From the NCBI RefSeq assembly GCF_012844345.1, contig NZ_CP051625.1, forward strand, positions 682,001 through 746,000: DNA of 64,000 nucleotides, read 5' to 3'. A program made the translations under genes and the position numbers. This document shows positions 1 through 10,113 of this stretch, piece by piece; within the stretch, counting starts at the first letter, position 1, and each line of letters begins with the position of its first letter. This stretch comes from Pseudomonas sp. gcc21 (GTDB lineage Bacteria; Pseudomonadota; Gammaproteobacteria; Pseudomonadales; Pseudomonadaceae). A model generated the notes under the pieces. It searched no databases and was not told the DNA's origin. It was given only the letters and a program-made list of their open reading frames with translations.

Positions 1-60
1 CGGGTTGGGGTTGTCTTCACGCAGCCGGCGGAAAATTTCGTAGCGTTTGGCTTTGTTCAT
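1..60 (-). CDS. nth: Endonuclease III, N-terminal fragment cut by window edge
   Basis: Only the first 20 codons are inside the window. They read MNKAKRYEIFRRLREDNPNP, closely matching the N terminus of Nth, the base-excision-repair glycosylase/AP lyase that removes oxidised pyrimidines. The catalytic helix and 4Fe-4S cluster lie outside the window. The start is one base after the rsxE stop on the same strand, so it is probably the last gene of the rsx operon, as in the rsxABCDGE-nth order known from enterobacteria and pseudomonads. Confidence 0.85.
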   Translation of the reverse strand, partial: MNKAKRYEIFRRLREDNPNP

Positions 61-61
61 T

Positions 62-775
62 CTAGCTAATCGTTCCGGTCACCCGCACGCGTTTGCCACC
101 GGCTGTTGGCTGCGCAGCCTGTGCCGCGGCACGCTCTGCTACCCTGGCGTCGATGACGTTCTTCAAAGCGATCAGCAAGCCCATGAAGACAAAGGCACCT
201 GGTGGAAGAATAACGAAGAGCACTTCCTTGTAATTCGGGAACACCACGACGCGCCAGTCCGCTGCGAACGGTCCCAGCAGTAGGTCCATACCGCTGAACA
301 GCGTGCCGTAACCGACCAGCTCGCGCAGTGATCCCAATACCAACAGCACCAGTGCAAAGCCGAGCCCCATCATGAAGCCGTCGAGTAATGAGGGCAGCAC
401 TGGATGCTTGGCCGCGTAGGCGTCCGCGCGGCCCAGGATGGCGCAGTTGGTCACGATAAGCGGAATGAAAATACCCAGGATCTGGTACAGCTCGTAGGTG
501 AACGCCTGCATCAACAACTCGACGCAGGTGGTCAATGCGGCAATGATCATGACGAAGGCGGGCAATCGCACCGCATCCGTCACGGCGCTGCGGATGATCG
601 ATACGGCGAGGTTCGAGCCAGTCAGTACCAGAATGGTCGCCAGACCCAGACCGAGCGCGTTCACTGCAGTGCTGCTGACGCCCAGCAGCGGACACAGGCC
701 GAGCAGTTGGACCAGCCCGGGATTGTTATGCCATAAGCCGTCAGCGGTAATGTCAGAAAATCGGGTGCTAGCCAT
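62..775 (-). CDS. rsxE: Ion-translocating oxidoreductase complex subunit E
   Basis: A 237-residue integral membrane subunit of the Rsx/Rnf complex, which couples electron transfer between reduced carriers and NAD to ion movement and, in E. coli, keeps SoxR reduced. Visible features are the early [18 protein letters not shown] segment, several hydrophobic helices and the [13 protein letters not shown] stretch, which parallels the TNCAVLG motif of its paralogue RsxA. The start is placed at MASTRF (775) because upstream codons in this frame lie inside rsxG. It overlaps the rsxG stop by 8 bases, indicating translational coupling. Confidence 0.93.
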   Translation of the reverse strand: MASTRFSDITADGLWHNNPGLVQLLGLCPLLGVSSTAVNALGLGLATILVLTGSNLAVSIIRSAVTDAVRLPAFVMIIAALTTCVELLMQAFTYELYQILGIFIPLIVTNCAILGRADAYAAKHPVLPSLLDGFMMGLGFALVLLVLGSLRELVGYGTLFSGMDLLLGPFAADWRVVVFPNYKEVLFVILPPGAFVFMGLLIALKNVIDARVAERAAAQAAQPTAGGKRVRVTGTIS

Positions 776-1421
776 TGGCAGGCTCCTGGTTGGACAGCTC
801 AAGCAGGCTGTCGCGGTTTTCATCGAAGTATTGCAACGCGCGGTAGACGGCCTGAACCACGGCGCGCGGTGTGATAGTTGCCCCGGTGAACTGATCAAAG
901 GCACCACCGTCCTTGCGCACACCCCAGTTCTCCGGGGCTGGCATGCTCAGGCTTTTGCCGTCGAAATTCAGGATCCACGGGCTCTTGGCAACCTCGACCT
1001 TGTCCCCCAAACCCGGGGTTTCCCGGTGATTGAGAACCCGCACGCCGGCCAGCTCGCCGTCAGCACGAATGCCGACCAGCAAATCGATACGTCCGCTGTA
1101 CCCGTCCGGTGCAATCACCGGCAGGATGACTGCAACGACTTGCCCGTCCTGCCTGCCGCGATAGGCTTCAGCGGGGCCGCGCAAATTCAGAAATTCACGG
1201 TCATCCACCATGAAGGTGTCGTTGAGCATGTCATTGTCATGCTGTTCGGCAGGCAGGATCTCGGTCAATGCGCTCATCTGCGCACGACGAATTTCTTCAG
1301 CAATGCGGTCAGCGGTGCTCTGCTGCGTCACGGCAATCAAGCCGACGGTGACCATCGCGAAGATCCCGAGGATGATGCTATTGCGCAGCACTGAGTGACC
1401 GGCTGTGGCTGGATTTTCCAT
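768..1421 (-). CDS. rsxG: Ion-translocating oxidoreductase complex subunit G (FMN-binding)
   Basis: A 217-residue protein with one N-terminal membrane helix (about residues 10-30) and a periplasmic FMN-binding domain. The segment [15 protein letters not shown] near the C terminus holds the threonine to which FMN is covalently attached in RnfG/NqrC proteins. The start at [10 protein letters not shown] leaves a 1-base gap after the rsxD stop; an upstream in-frame ATG would overlap rsxD by more than 40 bases. It is the flavin electron carrier of the Rsx complex. Confidence 0.93.
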   Translation of the reverse strand: MENPATAGHSVLRNSIILGIFAMVTVGLIAVTQQSTADRIAEEIRRAQMSALTEILPAEQHDNDMLNDTFMVDDREFLNLRGPAEAYRGRQDGQVVAVILPVIAPDGYSGRIDLLVGIRADGELAGVRVLNHRETPGLGDKVEVAKSPWILNFDGKSLSMPAPENWGVRKDGGAFDQFTGATITPRAVVQAVYRALQYFDENRDSLLELSNQEPANG

Positions 1422-1422
1422 A

Positions 1423-2490
1423 TCAGTCAACCTTGCCCATGCCGCGCTCGGCCTTGCGATGGCCATAGGTGCGCGGAGTGGTGTAGTAATCGATAGTCGG
1501 GGCGGCGAGGTTCATCAATAGCACCGCAAAGGCCACCGCGTCGGGATATCCGCCCCAGGCGCGAATGATATAGACCAGCAAACCGACACCGATGCCGAAC
1601 ACTACGCGGCCCAGTTTGCTGGTGGCGCAGGACACCGGATCGGTAACGATGAAGAACGCACCGAGCATGGTCGCGCCGCTGAGCAGGTGAAACATGGGCG
1701 AGCCATTCGAGTCAGAACCGCTACCGCCCCAGAACAGCAGGCTCATGACTGCCAACGTACCCAGCATGCCCAGCGGCGCATGCCATGACACAACGCGTTT
1801 GTAGATCAGCAACAGACCGCCAGCCAGATAGGCCAGGTTGACCCACTCCCAGATATTTCCACCCAGCGTTCCGAACACCGGTTGGCTGGCAGCCAGTTCG
1901 TTGACGGTCAAGCCGCTGTTGGACTTGAGGATGTCCAGCGGTGTGGCATGCGCCCAACCGTCAACCGCCTGGGCAGAAAAGCCAAACACCTGACGGAGGG
2001 CGTCAATAAGACCAAGCGTGGCGGAGACGTCGGGGATGCTCTGCTCGATGCCGCGCCACGCGGGCCAGGAGGTCATTTCGACCGGAAAGGATATAAGCAC
2101 CACGGCGTAGCCGAGCATCGCCGGATTGAACGGATTCTGCCCCAATCCGCCGTACAGCTGTTTGCCAAATACAATAGCGAAACTCGCGGCGATTGCGACC
2201 AGCCACCAGGGCGCCAACGGCGGTAATGCGAGTGCCAGTAACCAGGCCGTTACCAGTGCACTGCCGTCCGTGACAAAGAACGATACCGGCCGCTTGCGTA
2301 GCTTGAGGATCAAGGCCTCAACGCCGAGGGTGACCACGCTGGCCAGAAGGATATTGATCAGCGTGCCGAAGCCGAAGAACCAGGTCATGGCCAACACGCC
2401 GGGCAGCGTCGCCGCAACCACCCAGAGCATGATGGTCTGGGTGCGGTTGTTACCCCGTGCATGGGGCGAGGTCATGCGAACCAGCGCCAT
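1423..2490 (-). CDS. rsxD: Ion-translocating oxidoreductase complex subunit D
   Basis: A 355-residue polytopic membrane subunit with about nine or ten hydrophobic segments. The motif HLLSGATMLGAFFIVTDPVS contains the threonine that carries the second covalent FMN in RnfD/NqrB proteins, and the line GGLGQNPFNPAMLGYA is also typical. Its start overlaps the rsxC stop by one base (TGATG arrangement). Length and order within the operon match the family. Confidence 0.94.
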   Translation of the reverse strand: MALVRMTSPHARGNNRTQTIMLWVVAATLPGVLAMTWFFGFGTLINILLASVVTLGVEALILKLRKRPVSFFVTDGSALVTAWLLALALPPLAPWWLVAIAASFAIVFGKQLYGGLGQNPFNPAMLGYAVVLISFPVEMTSWPAWRGIEQSIPDVSATLGLIDALRQVFGFSAQAVDGWAHATPLDILKSNSGLTVNELAASQPVFGTLGGNIWEWVNLAYLAGGLLLIYKRVVSWHAPLGMLGTLAVMSLLFWGGSGSDSNGSPMFHLLSGATMLGAFFIVTDPVSCATSKLGRVVFGIGVGLLVYIIRAWGGYPDAVAFAVLLMNLAAPTIDYYTTPRTYGHRKAERGMGKVD

Positions 2491-4859
2491 CAGTCAGTCT
2501 CCTTGCTGGCTCTATGTTCGGCCAGCGCCTTGGCGGCCGTGTTCAGCGCTTCTTTGGTGCGATCCAGCTCAGCCTGCGCCGAACTTATATCGGCGCCGGC
2601 TTCCTGCGCCTGCTTGAACGATTGCTCGGCTTTTTTAAAGGCTGCTTTGGCCATGGCCAGCTCGGTTTTGCGCTGACGCGTTGCTTCATCGATGGGTTTC
2701 TTGTCGACTCGCTCACGCTCCGGTACAGGCTGGCTGGTATTGGCCTCCGCCTGTTCGAGCTTTCTCAGCGCCTCGGTCAGTACATCCCGGCAGCGTTCGA
2801 CTTCTTCCTGTAACGCGGGGTCATCCAGATTATCAGCCTGGGCGCGTTCGGCTTTCTTCAGCGCGGCTTTGGCCATGGCTGCGTCGAGCTTGGCTTTCTT
2901 CAGGTTCTCGTCCACCGGTTTCTTTGTTGCGGTTTCCTTGGGCAGGCGCGCTTCGGCTACGGCGACTTGCTCGCGCAGGGCGTAGATTTCCTTCTCCTGC
3001 TCCTCGGTGGGCGTATCGCCGGTAGCGCGCTCAGCTTTTTTCAGACTGGCGCGCAGCATCGCGGCTTCAATCTTCAGCCGTTTGGATTCGTCATCCGCAG
3101 CGGCCGAAGGTGCCGGCGTGGTTTTAACCGAGGCTTCGCCGAGGCTGGCATCAAAGCGCTGCTGCGCCTCGCGCCAGGCCTGCTCAAGTACCGGAACCTG
3201 CGCTTTCAGCTCTGCATTATCCGGGTTGGCGGCAACCTGCTTCTGCGCCTTCTTTAGTGCCATTTGTGCCGTAGCGGCGGCAATCTTCAGCTGCTTCTGC
3301 TCGGCGTTGAGGCCCGCGGGCTTCTGCGCTGTGACACGGGCAACGTCCGGCTCGGCGGGAGCGGCTGTGTCAGGCGAGGCCGTACCGGCTTCCTTGGCGG
3401 CTTTCATGCGGGCAGCCTTGTCAGCACGGGCCTTGCGGTCGGCTTCTTTCTGCTCGGCCTCGCGTTGCAAGCGCTGCTGGCGTTGCTCAAATCGCTGCTT
3501 GGAATGCTCGGCCTTGTGCTGCTGCAGCTCAAGCGCACGAATTTCGGACTTGGCTGCGCGGTAATACTGCACCAGCGGAATGCTGCTGGGGCACACGTAG
3601 GAACAGCAGCCGCATTCGATGCAGTCGAACAGGTTGAGACGTTCAAGCTGGTCGTATTCCTTGCCCAGTGCAAACCAGTGCAGCTGTTGCGGCAATAGCA
3701 TTGCCGGGCAGGCTTCGGAGCACAGACCGCAGCGTATGCAGGGCTGTGCAACGGGCGGTGGCGGTAATTCTTCCTGCGTGCCGGCGAGCAGGCAGTTGCT
3801 GGTCTTGATGATCGGCGCGTCCATGCTTTGCAGGGTAAAGCCCATCATCGGGCCGCCCATGACCAGTCGATACAAACGGTCCGGTTGCAGACCGGCAAAT
3901 TCGAGCAGATCGCGGATGGGAGTGCCGATCAACGCCTCGACATTGGTCGGATGCGTCAGTGCTTCGCCGGTCAGCGTGGTGATGCGCTTGATCAACGGCT
4001 GGCCCAGGAGCACCGCATCGTGAATAGCCAATAGCGTGCCGATGTTCTGACAGACCATGCCGATATCGGCGGGCAGCCCGCCGCTGGGTACTTCCTTGCC
4101 GGTCAGAATCTGGATCAGCTGTTTCTCGCCGCCGGACGGATATTTGGTTGGAAAGGGCACGATGCGTATATCACGCTCACCAACCGCTTCCCGCATCGCA
4201 GCGATGGCTTCAGGCTTGTTGTCTTCAATGCCGACCAGCACTTCCTCAGGACGCAGGATGTGCATGAGGATTTCGATGCCGGCGACGATCTCAGCGGCCA
4301 TGTAGCGCATCGCCGTATCGTCTGCGGTGATGTAGGGCTCGCACTCGGTGCCGTTGATGATGAGCGAGTGAATCTTCTGCTCCGGTCGCGCATTGATCTT
4401 GACCGCCGTCGGAAAACCCGCTCCGCCCAGGCCACTGATGCCCGCCAGCCGGATAATCTCCAGCAGGGGCGCTGCTTCCAGCGCTCGGAAATCCTTGATC
4501 GGCTCGAGGTCAGTCCATTCGTCGCGGCCATCACTTTCCAGCGTTATCGCCCATTCCTCCAGGCCGGAGGCGTGGGGGTAGGGCGCAGGCCCGATGGCAG
4601 TGACGGTCCCGGAAGTCGGTGCATGCAATGGGCAGCTGACCAGACCATTGGCCTCGGCCAGAAGTTGTCCCTTGCGTACTCTGTCGCCAACGCTGACGAC
4701 CGGTTCGGCGCGTGCACCGATATGCTGCTGTAGCGGAAGTATCAAACGCGCCGGCAACGGCGCGATTTCGAGTCCGTTGGCCGTGGACTGATGCTTGTTT
4801 TCAGGCGGATGAATACCGCCGGGAATATCCCAGATCTTGATCGGCGTAGCTCGGGTCAT
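2490..4859 (-). CDS. rsxC: Ion-translocating oxidoreductase complex subunit C with long repeat tail
   Basis: A 789-residue peripheral NADH/FMN-interacting subunit. The N-terminal two thirds hold the barrel-sandwich-like region, the [15 protein letters not shown] nucleotide-binding stretch, and two 4Fe-4S motifs, [12 protein letters not shown] and [12 protein letters not shown]. The last roughly 300 residues are a charged Ala/Lys/Glu-rich helical tail with at least four repeats centred on AxxxxALKKAEr-like blocks. Such tails occur in gammaproteobacterial RsxC and vary greatly in length. The end overlaps rsxD by one base and the start overlaps rsxB by four. Confidence 0.94.
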   Translation of the reverse strand: MTRATPIKIWDIPGGIHPPENKHQSTANGLEIAPLPARLILPLQQHIGARAEPVVSVGDRVRKGQLLAEANGLVSCPLHAPTSGTVTAIGPAPYPHASGLEEWAITLESDGRDEWTDLEPIKDFRALEAAPLLEIIRLAGISGLGGAGFPTAVKINARPEQKIHSLIINGTECEPYITADDTAMRYMAAEIVAGIEILMHILRPEEVLVGIEDNKPEAIAAMREAVGERDIRIVPFPTKYPSGGEKQLIQILTGKEVPSGGLPADIGMVCQNIGTLLAIHDAVLLGQPLIKRITTLTGEALTHPTNVEALIGTPIRDLLEFAGLQPDRLYRLVMGGPMMGFTLQSMDAPIIKTSNCLLAGTQEELPPPPVAQPCIRCGLCSEACPAMLLPQQLHWFALGKEYDQLERLNLFDCIECGCCSYVCPSSIPLVQYYRAAKSEIRALELQQHKAEHSKQRFEQRQQRLQREAEQKEADRKARADKAARMKAAKEAGTASPDTAAPAEPDVARVTAQKPAGLNAEQKQLKIAAATAQMALKKAQKQVAANPDNAELKAQVPVLEQAWREAQQRFDASLGEASVKTTPAPSAAADDESKRLKIEAAMLRASLKKAERATGDTPTEEQEKEIYALREQVAVAEARLPKETATKKPVDENLKKAKLDAAMAKAALKKAERAQADNLDDPALQEEVERCRDVLTEALRKLEQAEANTSQPVPERERVDKKPIDEATRQRKTELAMAKAAFKKAEQSFKQAQEAGADISSAQAELDRTKEALNTAAKALAEHRASKETD

Positions 4860-5440
4860 GCGGCGCCTCGCTGGGCATCAGTAGCGATCAGGGTTTTGCC
4901 AGGCAAGGGATAATCCCACTTCCAGTTTTGCGGCGTAGTCGGCAGCGGCAACATGTCGATGCAGTCCACCGGGCAGGGTTCGACGCACAGATCGCAACCC
5001 GTGCATTCGTCGACGATGACGGTATGCATCTGTTTAGCGGCCCCGAGGATCGCGTCGACTGGGCACGCCTGAATGCATTTGGTGCAGCCGATGCATTCGG
5101 CTTCACGGATATAGGCAACCATGCGCGGTTTTTCTTCGCCGTGTTCGGCATCCAGCGGCAGCGGTTCGACGTCGAGCAGGTCAGCCAGCGCCTGGATGGT
5201 GGCTTCGCCACCGGGTGGACACTTGTTGATTGGATCGCCGCCATTGGCGATGGCCTCGGCGTAGGGTTTGCAACCGGGGTGGCCACACTGACCGCACTGC
5301 GTTTGCGGCAGCACAGCATTGATCTGATCGACAATCGGATCCCCTTCAACCTTGAAACGGATCGCGGCGTAGCCGAGGATCGCGCCGAATATCAGCGCCA
5401 GGCCAAGCAGTACAAGAATGGCAGTAACGACGATGCCCAT
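4856..5440 (-). CDS. rsxB: Ion-translocating oxidoreductase complex subunit B (ferredoxin)
   Basis: A 194-residue iron-sulfur subunit. An N-terminal membrane helix (about residues 5-27) is followed by a [15 protein letters not shown] cluster motif, the fourth ligand being in CPPGG, then by two ferredoxin motifs, [16 protein letters not shown] and [16 protein letters not shown]. This is the domain order of RnfB. It begins 2 bases after the rsxA stop and ends with an ATGA overlap into rsxC. Confidence 0.94.
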   Translation of the reverse strand: MGIVVTAILVLLGLALIFGAILGYAAIRFKVEGDPIVDQINAVLPQTQCGQCGHPGCKPYAEAIANGGDPINKCPPGGEATIQALADLLDVEPLPLDAEHGEEKPRMVAYIREAECIGCTKCIQACPVDAILGAAKQMHTVIVDECTGCDLCVEPCPVDCIDMLPLPTTPQNWKWDYPLPGKTLIATDAQRGAA

Positions 5441-5442
5441 GC

Positions 5443-6027
5443 TTATAACCTTATGAGTCCAGTGAAGCCCATGAACGCCAGGGACATCAGGCCAGCGGTG
5501 ATCATGCCAATGGCCGCGCCGCGGAAAGGCGTCGGAACGTCGGCGATGGCGATGCGCTCACGCAAGCCCGCAAACAGGATCAGAATCATCGAAAAGCCGA
5601 TCGCTGCGCCGAGGCCGTAGAAGGCTGATTTCATGAAGGTTTGTTCGGCGCGGTTGGTATTCAAGAGCGCTACGCCGAGCACGGCGCAATTGGTAGTAAT
5701 CAACGGTAGGAAGATGCCCAGCACGCGATAGAGCAGGGGGCTGGTCTTGTGCACCACCATTTCGGTGAACTGCACCACCACAGCGATCACGAGGATAAAG
5801 GAGATGGTGCGCAGAAACTCCAGCTCGAAGGGCACCAGAATGTACTGGAACGTCAGATAGCTGAGAATCGACGCCAGCGTCAGTACGAAGGTCGTTGCCA
5901 TCGACATGCCGATGGCCGTTTCCAGCTTGCCGGACACGCCCATGAACGGACAGAGTCCGAGAAACTGCACCAGTACGAAGTTGTTGACCAGTATGGTACT
6001 GACCAGGATCAGGGCAAATTCCGTCAT
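5443..6027 (-). CDS. rsxA: Ion-translocating oxidoreductase complex subunit A
   Basis: A 194-residue integral membrane protein, the first gene of the rsx operon. It begins [20 protein letters not shown] and contains the conserved [10 protein letters not shown] and [12 protein letters not shown] stretches, matching the 193-residue RsxA of E. coli. In-frame codons upstream of the chosen ATG show no family similarity. It is transcribed in the same direction as metG, 153 bases downstream of it. Confidence 0.94.
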   Translation of the reverse strand: MTEFALILVSTILVNNFVLVQFLGLCPFMGVSGKLETAIGMSMATTFVLTLASILSYLTFQYILVPFELEFLRTISFILVIAVVVQFTEMVVHKTSPLLYRVLGIFLPLITTNCAVLGVALLNTNRAEQTFMKSAFYGLGAAIGFSMILILFAGLRERIAIADVPTPFRGAAIGMITAGLMSLAFMGFTGLIRL

Positions 6028-6148
6028 GTCATCTAACCGTGTTTGAAGTCGCTGGGAACATTGATCAAGGACACCTATAGCGCTATGGCCGCTGCCTTTC
6101 GTCGCCCGAACCGAGCGCAACAACCGGCCAACAACGCCAATCTCACCC

Positions 6149-6176
6149 TTCCAGCTTCCAGCTTCCAGCTTCCAGC
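6149..6176. repeat. Four tandem copies of a 7-bp unit after metG
   Basis: The heptamer TTCCAGC (GCTGGAA on the minus strand) occurs four times without a break between the metG stop and the rsxA start. Its unit length and position outside coding sequence fit a slippage-prone simple repeat. No hairpin is formed by the repeat itself, so a terminator role is not supported. Confidence 0.9.
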
Positions 6177-6180
6177 CATT

Positions 6181-8232
6181 TTATTTGACCCGCTGCCCCG
6201 GTTTGGCGCCCGCATCGGGACTGAGCAGGTAGATTTCTCTGCCGCCGGGGCCAGCTGCCAGCACCATCCCTTCGGATACGCCGAACTTCATCTTGCGCGG
6301 AGCCAGGTTGGCCACGTACAGCGTCAGCCGGCCTTCGAGTTTGCTCGGGTCGGGATAAGCGCTCTTGATACCCGAAAACACGTTGCGCTTGGCGTCGCCG
6401 ATATCCAGCGTCAGACGCAGCAGTTTGTCCGCGCCTTCAACGAATTCGCATTTCTCGATCAGGGCGATGCGCAGATCAACCGCAGCAAATGCATTGAAAT
6501 CGATTTCCTCGGCAATCGGTTCCTTGGCCAGCTCACCATTGCCCGTCGAAGCCTCGGCTTCGGTAGCTGCTCCCAGATCTTCCCTGGAGGCTGCAATCAT
6601 GGCGTCGATTTTCGCCGGCTCGATCCGCGTAAGCAACGGCTTGAACGGGTTCAGCTGGTGATCGGCGAGCTGTGTTTGGTGGCTGTTCCAGGTCAGCTCA
6701 GGCACGTTGAGGAAGGCTTCGGCGTCAGCGGCAAGGCGTGGCAGAACGGGCTTGAGGAAAATAACCAGCTGACGGAACAGGTTGATGCCCAGCGAGCAGA
6801 TCGCCTGAACTTCGTCCTGCTTGCCTTCCTGCTTGTTCAACGCCCAGGGCGCCTTGTCAGCGATGTAGGCGTTGGCCTTGTCAGCCAGCGCCATGATGTC
6901 GCGCATGGCGCGGGCAAAATCACGCTTTTCGTACGCATCGGCAATGCCGGGCGCAGCGGCGGCAAAGGCGTCGGTCAGCTCCGGTGCGGGATTGGCCGCA
7001 ACCATTACGCCGCCGTTGCCCTTGTGGATGAAACCGGCACAGCGACTGGCAATGTTGACGACCTTTCCGACCAGGTCGGAATTGACCTTCTGGACGAAGT
7101 CTTCGAGGCTCAGATCCAGATCTTCCACACCGCGTCCCAGCTTGGCTGCGTAGTAGTAACGCAGATACTCGGGCGACAGATGTTCGAGATAGGTCCGCGC
7201 CTTGATAAAGGTGCCGCGGGACTTGGACATCTTCTGTCCATTGACCGTCAGGTAACCGTGTACGTTGACCGCCGTAGGCATGCGGAACCCCGCCCCTTCG
7301 AGCATTGCCGGCCAGAACAGGGTATGGAAATTGATAATGTCCTTGCCGATGAAGTGGTACAGCTCAGCGGTGGAGTCGGCGCCCCAGTAGGCATCAAAAC
7401 TCAGTTCCGGGCGGCGCGCGCACAGATTCTTGAAACTCGCCATGTAGCCGACCGGTGCGTCCAGCCATACGTAAAAATACTTGCCGGGCTCGCCGGGGAT
7501 CTCGAAGCCGAAATAGGGCGCGTCCCGGCTGATGTCCCATTCCTGCAGGCCGGAATCCAGCCATTCGGAGATCTTGTTCGCTACCGACTCCTGCAAGGCC
7601 CCGCTGCGGGTCCATTGCTTGAGCATGTCGGAGAAGTCCTGCAAGCGGAAAAAGAAATGCTTGGAGTCGCGCAGCACCGGCGTAGCGCCGGAAATAGCCG
7701 AACGCGGATCCTTCAGTTCGGTGGGCTCGTAGGTGGCACCGCATTTCTCACAATTGTCGCCGTACTGGTCTTCGGCAGCACACTTCGGGCAGGTGCCCTT
7801 GATGAAGCGGTCGGCCAAAAACATCTTCTTCTCGGGATCGAAGTACTGGGTCACCGAGCGCGTGCTGATATGGCCGGCTTCTTTCAACCGTTCGTAGATA
7901 AGCGAAGACAGCTCGCGGTTTTCTTCCGAATGCGTGGAATGATAATTATCAAAATCGACCAGAAAGTCGGCGAAATCGGCTGAATGCTCCGCCTTCACGT
8001 TATCAATCAGCTGTTCAGGCGTGATGCCTTCTTTTTCCGCTCGCAACATGATTGCGGAACCATGGGCATCGTCTGCGCATACATAAATGCACTGATTCCC
8101 ACGCAGCTTCTGGAAACGCACCCACATGTCCGTCTGAATGTACTCGAGCATATGCCCCAGATGGATCGAACCATTGGCATAGGGCAGGGCGCTGGTTACA
8201 AGAATCTGGCGTTGGCTGGCATTCTGAGACAT
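6181..8232 (-). CDS. metG: Methionyl-tRNA synthetase
   Basis: A 683-residue class I aminoacyl-tRNA synthetase that charges tRNA-Met in the cytoplasm (E. coli enzyme: 677). The sequence shows the HIGH-type signature as HLGH near residue 22, a zinc knuckle [18 protein letters not shown], the KMSKSRGTF loop near residue 340, and a C-terminal tRNA-binding OB domain beginning about residue 580 ([20 protein letters not shown]). It is divergent from the accessory block that starts about 470 bases upstream. Confidence 0.97.
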   Translation of the reverse strand: MSQNASQRQILVTSALPYANGSIHLGHMLEYIQTDMWVRFQKLRGNQCIYVCADDAHGSAIMLRAEKEGITPEQLIDNVKAEHSADFADFLVDFDNYHSTHSEENRELSSLIYERLKEAGHISTRSVTQYFDPEKKMFLADRFIKGTCPKCAAEDQYGDNCEKCGATYEPTELKDPRSAISGATPVLRDSKHFFFRLQDFSDMLKQWTRSGALQESVANKISEWLDSGLQEWDISRDAPYFGFEIPGEPGKYFYVWLDAPVGYMASFKNLCARRPELSFDAYWGADSTAELYHFIGKDIINFHTLFWPAMLEGAGFRMPTAVNVHGYLTVNGQKMSKSRGTFIKARTYLEHLSPEYLRYYYAAKLGRGVEDLDLSLEDFVQKVNSDLVGKVVNIASRCAGFIHKGNGGVMVAANPAPELTDAFAAAAPGIADAYEKRDFARAMRDIMALADKANAYIADKAPWALNKQEGKQDEVQAICSLGINLFRQLVIFLKPVLPRLAADAEAFLNVPELTWNSHQTQLADHQLNPFKPLLTRIEPAKIDAMIAASREDLGAATEAEASTGNGELAKEPIAEEIDFNAFAAVDLRIALIEKCEFVEGADKLLRLTLDIGDAKRNVFSGIKSAYPDPSKLEGRLTLYVANLAPRKMKFGVSEGMVLAAGPGGREIYLLSPDAGAKPGQRVK

Positions 8233-8700
8233 GGGCGTTTGGGTACTTTCCGGTTAGCTGATGAAAGGGGTGCGATGATAGCAGAAGGGGGCGGGCGGGG
8301 GTATGGATCAGGCAAGACGCTGCCGGCTGTGTGCGGGTTAGTAATACCCGCAATGCTGTTATATGTTCGAAGCCGGCAAGGGACGCCATCGACTCGCCCG
8401 CCTAGCGGCAAGGACAGCCGTTTCCTGTCTCACGATTGCGCTATCAAGGCACGCCTATGCCCGTTGAAAACGGGTAGGGCGGTAGCGCGCCCAGAGCTTT
8501 CATGCGGCTGAGGGGGCGAAACGGACCCTGGTCCCTCGTAGGAATCACGAAATGTGGAAGTCATGCGATTACGGTGCCGGCGGCATCATTGGTTGTAGAT
8601 GATTGTTTTTCGGGTACTTTCGGGTCGGCAGTACGAGGGAAACAGTGTTGTTATCCGGAAGCAACGAATATGCAATATGATTGAATTCCGTCTAATCACT
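8233..8700. other. Intergenic region upstream of metG, boundary of the accessory block
   Basis: No convincing gene is present. The sequence must hold the metG promoter. A short palindrome (cccgttgaaaacggg, about 8460-8474) and GC-rich stretches are seen, and base composition falls sharply near 8640 as the accessory block begins. No integrase gene or clear attI structure was found here, though an integron integrase would be expected on this side if the array were complete. Confidence 0.5.
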
Positions 8701-8708
8701 GTTATGAA
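8681..8708 (+). promoter_or_regulatory. Possible sigma-70 promoter in front of cassette 1
   Basis: TTGAAT at 8681-8686 and TATGAA at 8703-8708 are separated by 16 bases and lie about 35 bases upstream of the HNH gene. The -10 element straddles the cassette boundary G-TTATGA, so the -35 would come from outside the cassette. This is a weak call from sequence alone. Confidence 0.25.
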
Positions 8709-9664
8709 GCGCCATATCGGACATAGAAGGATAGTTAAAGTTTATGGAGACACCTAAAAGGCTACAGCCATCCTCAGATACTTTGAGAAGATTATATTCT
8801 TTATCAGGTAATCAATGTGCTTTCCCAGGATGCTGTCATCCCATGTTCAACAACGAAGGTAATTTCGTTGGCCAGATTTGTCACATTGAAGCAGCCTTAC
8901 CAGGTGGCGAGCGATTTAATCCTAATATGTCTAATGAGGATCGCAGATCCTTCGAAAACTTGATGTTGATGTGCTATGATCATCACGTAGAAACTAACAA
9001 AGAGCAGGTTTATCCTGTTGAAAGATTGCAAGAAATAAAGCGGCAGCATGAGGAAATATACAGCAATATTGACCGCTTTGTTCACCAAATGCAGTCTACC
9101 ATATCCGATGTGACCTCAGGCATAGTCGTTGGTAAGCTTTCTAGTCTGAGAACTCTATACATTGAAGTTTTTGGAGAAGATTTTCGTGAACCGGAGCATG
9201 TCGACGAAGAAGTAATAGCGTTTAATTCAGCTTTAGATAGGCTTGCTTCTCTTTCGCCGGATGCAAAACAGGTTTTTGCAATTTCCTTGTCTAGGGCAAA
9301 GTACGAATTAAATTTTCTGGGCAGAGAAACCGAGAATATATACGTTGATCCATATGAAATTGAGCGTGTTACGCAGCTAGACCGAAATTACCTGCATTCA
9401 ATTTTCCAAGAGATAGAACGCTCGGGGGTTTTAAGTTTTGATAATCTTGATGATGGTCAACCAGTATTCTGGATTGTCTTGCAAGGGTGTGAGAGTAATG
9501 TCTGGGATATGATTAGACTCTTCTGCATAAAGAAAAACCTAAACATATCGCAAATGGTTTCTGGTCTTAATTTTGCTGCTATCGATTGAATTCAAGGCTC
9601 ATAACAATCGCAGGCACAGGGACAAATTTTCCGCTGCGCTACAAATTTGCCCGTGCTGCGAGCG
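8702..9664 (+). mobile_element. Integron-type gene cassette 1 (HNH cassette)
   Basis: The cassette begins after the G of GTTATGA (8701) and ends at the G of GTTAGCC (9664). In a circular cassette the attC R'' box must pair with an R' box made from G plus the first bases of the cassette. Here R'' is TCATAAC (9599-9605), whose reverse complement is GTTATGA, exactly the cassette's own 5' end. That agreement is strong internal evidence for a true cassette. It carries one gene in the usual orientation with attC at its 3' end. Confidence 0.8.
8744..9589 (+). CDS. HNH-motif protein, putative nuclease of a defence-like type
   Basis: A 281-residue protein. Residues about 20-85 carry a treble-clef/HNH-like domain: CAFPGC, then GQICHIEAALPGGERFN, then NLMLMCYDHHVETN. 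This ICHIEA...RFN...CxxHH arrangement is the type fused to or found beside bacterial conflict-system effectors. Residues about 95-281 match no family I recognise and are rich in acidic and helical segments. The gene is much more AT-rich than its surroundings and fills cassette 1. A role in DNA cleavage, perhaps anti-phage, is inferred from the motif only. Confidence 0.7.
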   Translation: METPKRLQPSSDTLRRLYSLSGNQCAFPGCCHPMFNNEGNFVGQICHIEAALPGGERFNPNMSNEDRRSFENLMLMCYDHHVETNKEQVYPVERLQEIKRQHEEIYSNIDRFVHQMQSTISDVTSGIVVGKLSSLRTLYIEVFGEDFREPEHVDEEVIAFNSALDRLASLSPDAKQVFAISLSRAKYELNFLGRETENIYVDPYEIERVTQLDRNYLHSIFQEIERSGVLSFDNLDDGQPVFWIVLQGCESNVWDMIRLFCIKKNLNISQMVSGLNFAAID

Positions 9665-9670
9665 TTAGCC
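9599..9670 (+). other. attC recombination site of cassette 1
   Basis: R'' TCATAAC at 9599-9605 and R' GTTAGCC at 9664-9670 bound an imperfect palindrome. The left arm pairs with the right arm along TAAC..TCGCAG.CAC.GGG.CAAATTT, with single unpaired bases (G, A, A) on the left arm only. Such one-sided extrahelical bases are the hallmark of attC sites, which integron integrases recombine as folded single strands. Confidence 0.82.
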
Positions 9671-9704
9671 AAAACTACCGTAAAATCGTAAGTTGGAGAT
9701 ATAA

Positions 9705-10074
9705 ATGTACCCTGTTTACGAAATCGACAGAGAACAAGCCGAAAAAATAATTAATGTAGAAGAAAACTACCTTAATGATGTTAAAGCAAAAGAAATAAAG
9801 CCAGCGAAGCTCTCAGAAACAGTTTCTGCATTTTCAAATGCCGGTGGTGGAGATATATACATAGGTATATCTGAAAATGGTGATAATAAGCATCGTGCAT
9901 GGGATGGGTTTCAGGACGTAGAAGAGGCAAATGATATTGCTCAAACCCTTTTTCAAGCCCATTCTTTTGGTAACCACGTAATTTTTGAGTTTCTGAAATG
10001 TGTCGACTTGCCTGGCTACATATTGCATATCACTGTAAAGAAAGTTAAGGAGATAGTTCGCTCCACTAAGGGAG
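9705..10074 (+). pseudogene. AlbA/Schlafen-like putative DNA-binding protein, truncated by IS
   Basis: About 123 residues remain. The core LNDVKAKEIKPAKLSETV followed by SAFSNAGGGDIYIGI matches the AlbA_2 (Schlafen-AlbA) domain, found in regulators and in several phage-defence proteins. The reading frame runs into the IS terminal repeat after STKG and stops 12 codons later at 10112. The end of the AlbA domain and any C-terminal effector or helicase part are missing. The ribosome binding site TTGGAGA precedes the ATG. It is AT-rich like its cassette neighbours. Confidence 0.75.
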
Positions 10075-10113
10075 TGAATCACACCGGGTTTTATGGAGGC
10101 CATTTCATTTAAG

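Noticed and set aside
6043..7983. A 646-codon plus-strand open frame
   Set aside because: It is antisense to metG, which carries all synthetase motifs; long antisense frames are common in high-GC genes.
8015..8389. Minus-strand open frame overlapping the metG start
   Set aside because: It overlaps the 5' end of metG in another frame, has no ribosome binding site and no protein-like pattern.
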